Part shown: piece after piece, positions 62,290 to 64,000 of the stretch
Layout of the letters: each line of letters opens with the position of its first letter
Position numbering within the stretch: position 1 is the stretch's first letter
Source: JANRKB01 sp033763695
GTDB taxonomy: Bacteria; Planctomycetota; Phycisphaerae; Phycisphaerales; UBA1924
Assembly: GCA_033763695.1 (NCBI GenBank)
Contig: JANRKB010000027.1
Location: 65,078 to 129,077 of the forward strand
Length of the DNA: 64,000 bases
Reading direction: 5' to 3'
The notes under the pieces: generated by a model
Told to the model about the DNA's origin: nothing
Database searches by the model: none
What the model saw: only the letters and a program-made list of their open reading frames with translations
Made by a program: the position numbers and the translations under genes

Positions 62290-63348
62290 TTACTTGCCTT
62301 TGGGCGCATCGGGCTTGGTCGGGGCCGCCGCCGGCGCGTGTGTCGCCGGGCGGTTGGTCTGCGTCGCAGCGATCCGAGCGTCGAGCGCCTCCTTGACCAT
62401 TGGCATGCCCTTCTGCTGATACCAGTTCGTCCACGCCCGCGCGTCGTAGCCGAACCGCGTCGAGCCCATCGACTGGTCCGGGAACTGGTCCTCGCCCGTG
62501 AGCGTGTCTGTCAGCTTCACGAGCACCGCGTTCACCTCCGCGCGGCGGATGATGACGAAGACATTCCGCACCGACATCGTCGCGCCGGTGTTGAGATATC
62601 CGATCTCCGGATCAAACGCCACAACGTTCCCCGCGACCACCGCGCGGACGCTGCGGACGTACGTGAGCTCCGTGCCGGTGGTGATCGAGGCCGTGTCGCC
62701 GCCGGAGTCGTCATTTCGCGTGAACGTCTGTCCCGAGATGAGCGATGGGATGAACTCGACGAGATTGTTGTTGTCGATGAACTCAAGCGCGGCGAGGCGG
62801 GCACGATCATCGCTGCCGCGGATCGCGGCGTCGAGAACGCCGCGCGTCTCGCTGTTGAGCACGCCACGCGAAGCGATCCGTGTCGCCAGTCGCGCCGCGG
62901 CCGCGGCTTGTGCCGTCGGACTCTTGAAGTGCAGCATCGCGCCCGCGAGCGACCCCTCACCCAGATCGCTCGGGCTGGCCTCAAAGACGTCCAGAATCGT
63001 CAGCAGCACATCATCGCGCTGGTCGGCGAGGATGTCGATCATCGGAGCAAACGCGGCGGGATCTGTGAAGCCGCGCAGCTTGGTCAGGCCGGCTTCGCGC
63101 TTCGCGGTATCGCGTGTCTCGCGGAACGCCGTGCCGCGAAGAAGACGGAGTTCTCGCTCGGCGTCAAAGCGACGCTTGTTCCATTGCCGTTGTGCTTCAA
63201 TCTTGCGGGCACGCTCGGTCTTGCTCTCGCCGATATCCACCTGAGGTGCAACATCGGGCACCACCACCGTACGCTGAGCAAGCGACGTGCTGGCGCAGGC
63301 GAGCAATGCAACGCAGGCGACACGCAGAGAGAAGCCGTTGGAGTTCAT
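62290..63348 (-). CDS. Secreted hypothetical protein with possible HEAT-like helical segments
   Basis: 352 aa from the ATG at 63348, giving a signal peptide ending STSLAQ. A charged helical segment (ERARKIEAQRQWNKRRFDAERELR) is followed by a series of helix pairs, ADQRDDVLLTILDVFEAS, AQAAAAARLATRIASRG and DDRARLAALEFIDNNNL, which look like HEAT-type repeats. The second half is beta-rich, with an NDDSGGDTASITTGTELTYVRSV segment. It ends in an Ala/Pro/Lys tail. No enzyme motif is seen; a scaffold role is a guess. Confidence 0.7.
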   Translation of the reverse strand: MNSNGFSLRVACVALLACASTSLAQRTVVVPDVAPQVDIGESKTERARKIEAQRQWNKRRFDAERELRLLRGTAFRETRDTAKREAGLTKLRGFTDPAAFAPMIDILADQRDDVLLTILDVFEASPSDLGEGSLAGAMLHFKSPTAQAAAAARLATRIASRGVLNSETRGVLDAAIRGSDDRARLAALEFIDNNNLVEFIPSLISGQTFTRNDDSGGDTASITTGTELTYVRSVRAVVAGNVVAFDPEIGYLNTGATMSVRNVFVIIRRAEVNAVLVKLTDTLTGEDQFPDQSMGSTRFGYDARAWTNWYQQKGMPMVKEALDARIAATQTNRPATHAPAAAPTKPDAPKGK

Positions 63349-63588
63349 CGCGAGTGTCCCTTGGAGGAGCCCTTCGTGGGCGTGGTTCGCGCGAGCGCTG
63401 GCCGATTTGGACCGTTGACCCATTTCGACGCGTCACTGGTGGCGAAGTTCACGAGTGCGCATCACCGTTCGCGTCATCGTGGCCTTGCCTGTCTGCCCTC
63501 GGAGCATACAGGCACCCGGCCCGCATGCCGCGGGTTCGTCTCTGATTCGCATGAGATTCCGGACGGTTCCGCCACGTTGGCCTGCGGC

Positions 63589-64000
63589 CTACTCGCCGAT
63601 GGCCGTCGCGACGCGGGCATCGCTTCCCAGGCGGGCGGCGGCGGTCGCGGCCCGAGCACGATCGGGGAAGCGACCGACGCGGACTGCATACAGCTTTTTC
63701 CCGCCCACGAACACCGTCACGACACGCGGCACATCAAGCCCAGCGCCCACCGCACGCGGCCGGATCCGATCCGCCTGGGCCTGGGCCCGCTGGAACGTGG
63801 AGAACGCCCCGATCTGCACCGTGAAGTTGCCCGCCGAGCGGAGCGGGGCATTGCCCGAGACCGACGCAAGTCGATCGTTGACCATCGTCCGCAGCGTCGA
63901 GTCGGTGATCAACCCCTGCGCCCGGGTGTACTGCTCCCTCGCCCGATCGCGCAGCGACATCGCGCGATACGCATCGCCCGCATACAGCGCGGCACGCCCG
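63589..64000 (-). CDS. SPOR-domain protein (5' end outside window)
   Basis: Partial: the frame is open through the window edge, so the ATG at 63960 is probably internal. The visible N-terminal part (AALYAGDAYRAMSLRDRAREQYTRAQGL) looks like a TPR helix pair. The C-terminal 75 residues are a SPOR domain: FTVQIGAFSTFQRAQAQADRI, then FVGGKKLYAVRVGRFPDRARAATAAARL. SPOR domains bind denuded peptidoglycan at division sites. It lies 240 bp upstream of the HEAT-like gene on the same strand. Confidence 0.85.
   Translation of the reverse strand, partial: GRAALYAGDAYRAMSLRDRAREQYTRAQGLITDSTLRTMVNDRLASVSGNAPLRSAGNFTVQIGAFSTFQRAQAQADRIRPRAVGAGLDVPRVVTVFVGGKKLYAVRVGRFPDRARAATAAARLGSDARVATAIGE

Overview
The window is GC-rich, gene-dense bacterial chromosome. 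The gene content points to a Planctomycetota member, most likely class Phycisphaerae. The evidence is: secreted proteins ending in duplicated EF-hand (dockerin-like) tails, two of them closing on a C-terminal Gly-Cys; a Ser/Thr kinase fused to PD40 propeller repeats; several TPR/O-GlcNAc-transferase-like proteins; a class II DAHP synthase; and flagellar switch genes scattered outside a flagellar cluster. This assignment is inferred from gene families; no rRNA is present to confirm it.

Left part (1-27.5 kb). A minus-strand set encodes a MauE/DoxX-like membrane protein, a rhodanese and a DUF1573 protein, with an integral membrane protein upstream. A stand-alone bS18 gene with its own terminator follows, then a GHL10-type glycosyl hydrolase, a kinase-propeller fusion, an aminotransferase, a three-gene sugar ABC importer without its ATPase, a class II DAHP synthase, a histone-H1-like basic protein, FliN, an HtrA protease, a DUF1015 protein, RNase R broken by a one-base frameshift, a copper P-type ATPase and the replicative helicase DnaB.

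Middle part (27.5-43.6 kb). trpE is translationally coupled to three tandem GT41 (OGT/SPINDLY-like) glycosyltransferase genes on the minus strand. Divergent to it is a small family of secreted dockerin-tailed proteins in visible decay: one intact copy, one copy split by an in-frame TAG, and an 88-bp remnant of a third. A DUF6985-like protein with a 15-bp minisatellite, a PrpD-family protein, a polysaccharide deacetylase, PanB and a YebC-family protein follow.

Right part (43.7-64 kb). The conserved translation/transcription cluster nusA-infB-DUF503-rbfA lies on the minus strand. It continues into an endonuclease III-like protein lacking the glycosylase lysine and a giant TPR lipoprotein. fliM is upstream of nusA, separated by a stem-loop-rich 465-bp interval that ends in an intrinsic terminator. 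The end of the window carries DsbD, two divergent GC-tailed dockerin proteins flanking a tRNA-Gly with a good promoter and terminator, an MFS exporter, a secreted protein with possible HEAT-like segments, and a truncated SPOR-domain protein.

The most notable points are the trpE-OGT triplet, the decaying dockerin gene family, the RNase R frameshift, the hairpin-dense intergenic block at 54.46-54.77 kb, and an 8-bp-periodic purine-rich repeat recurring in several intergenic gaps. All boundaries and families are from reading the sequence; no database search was run.
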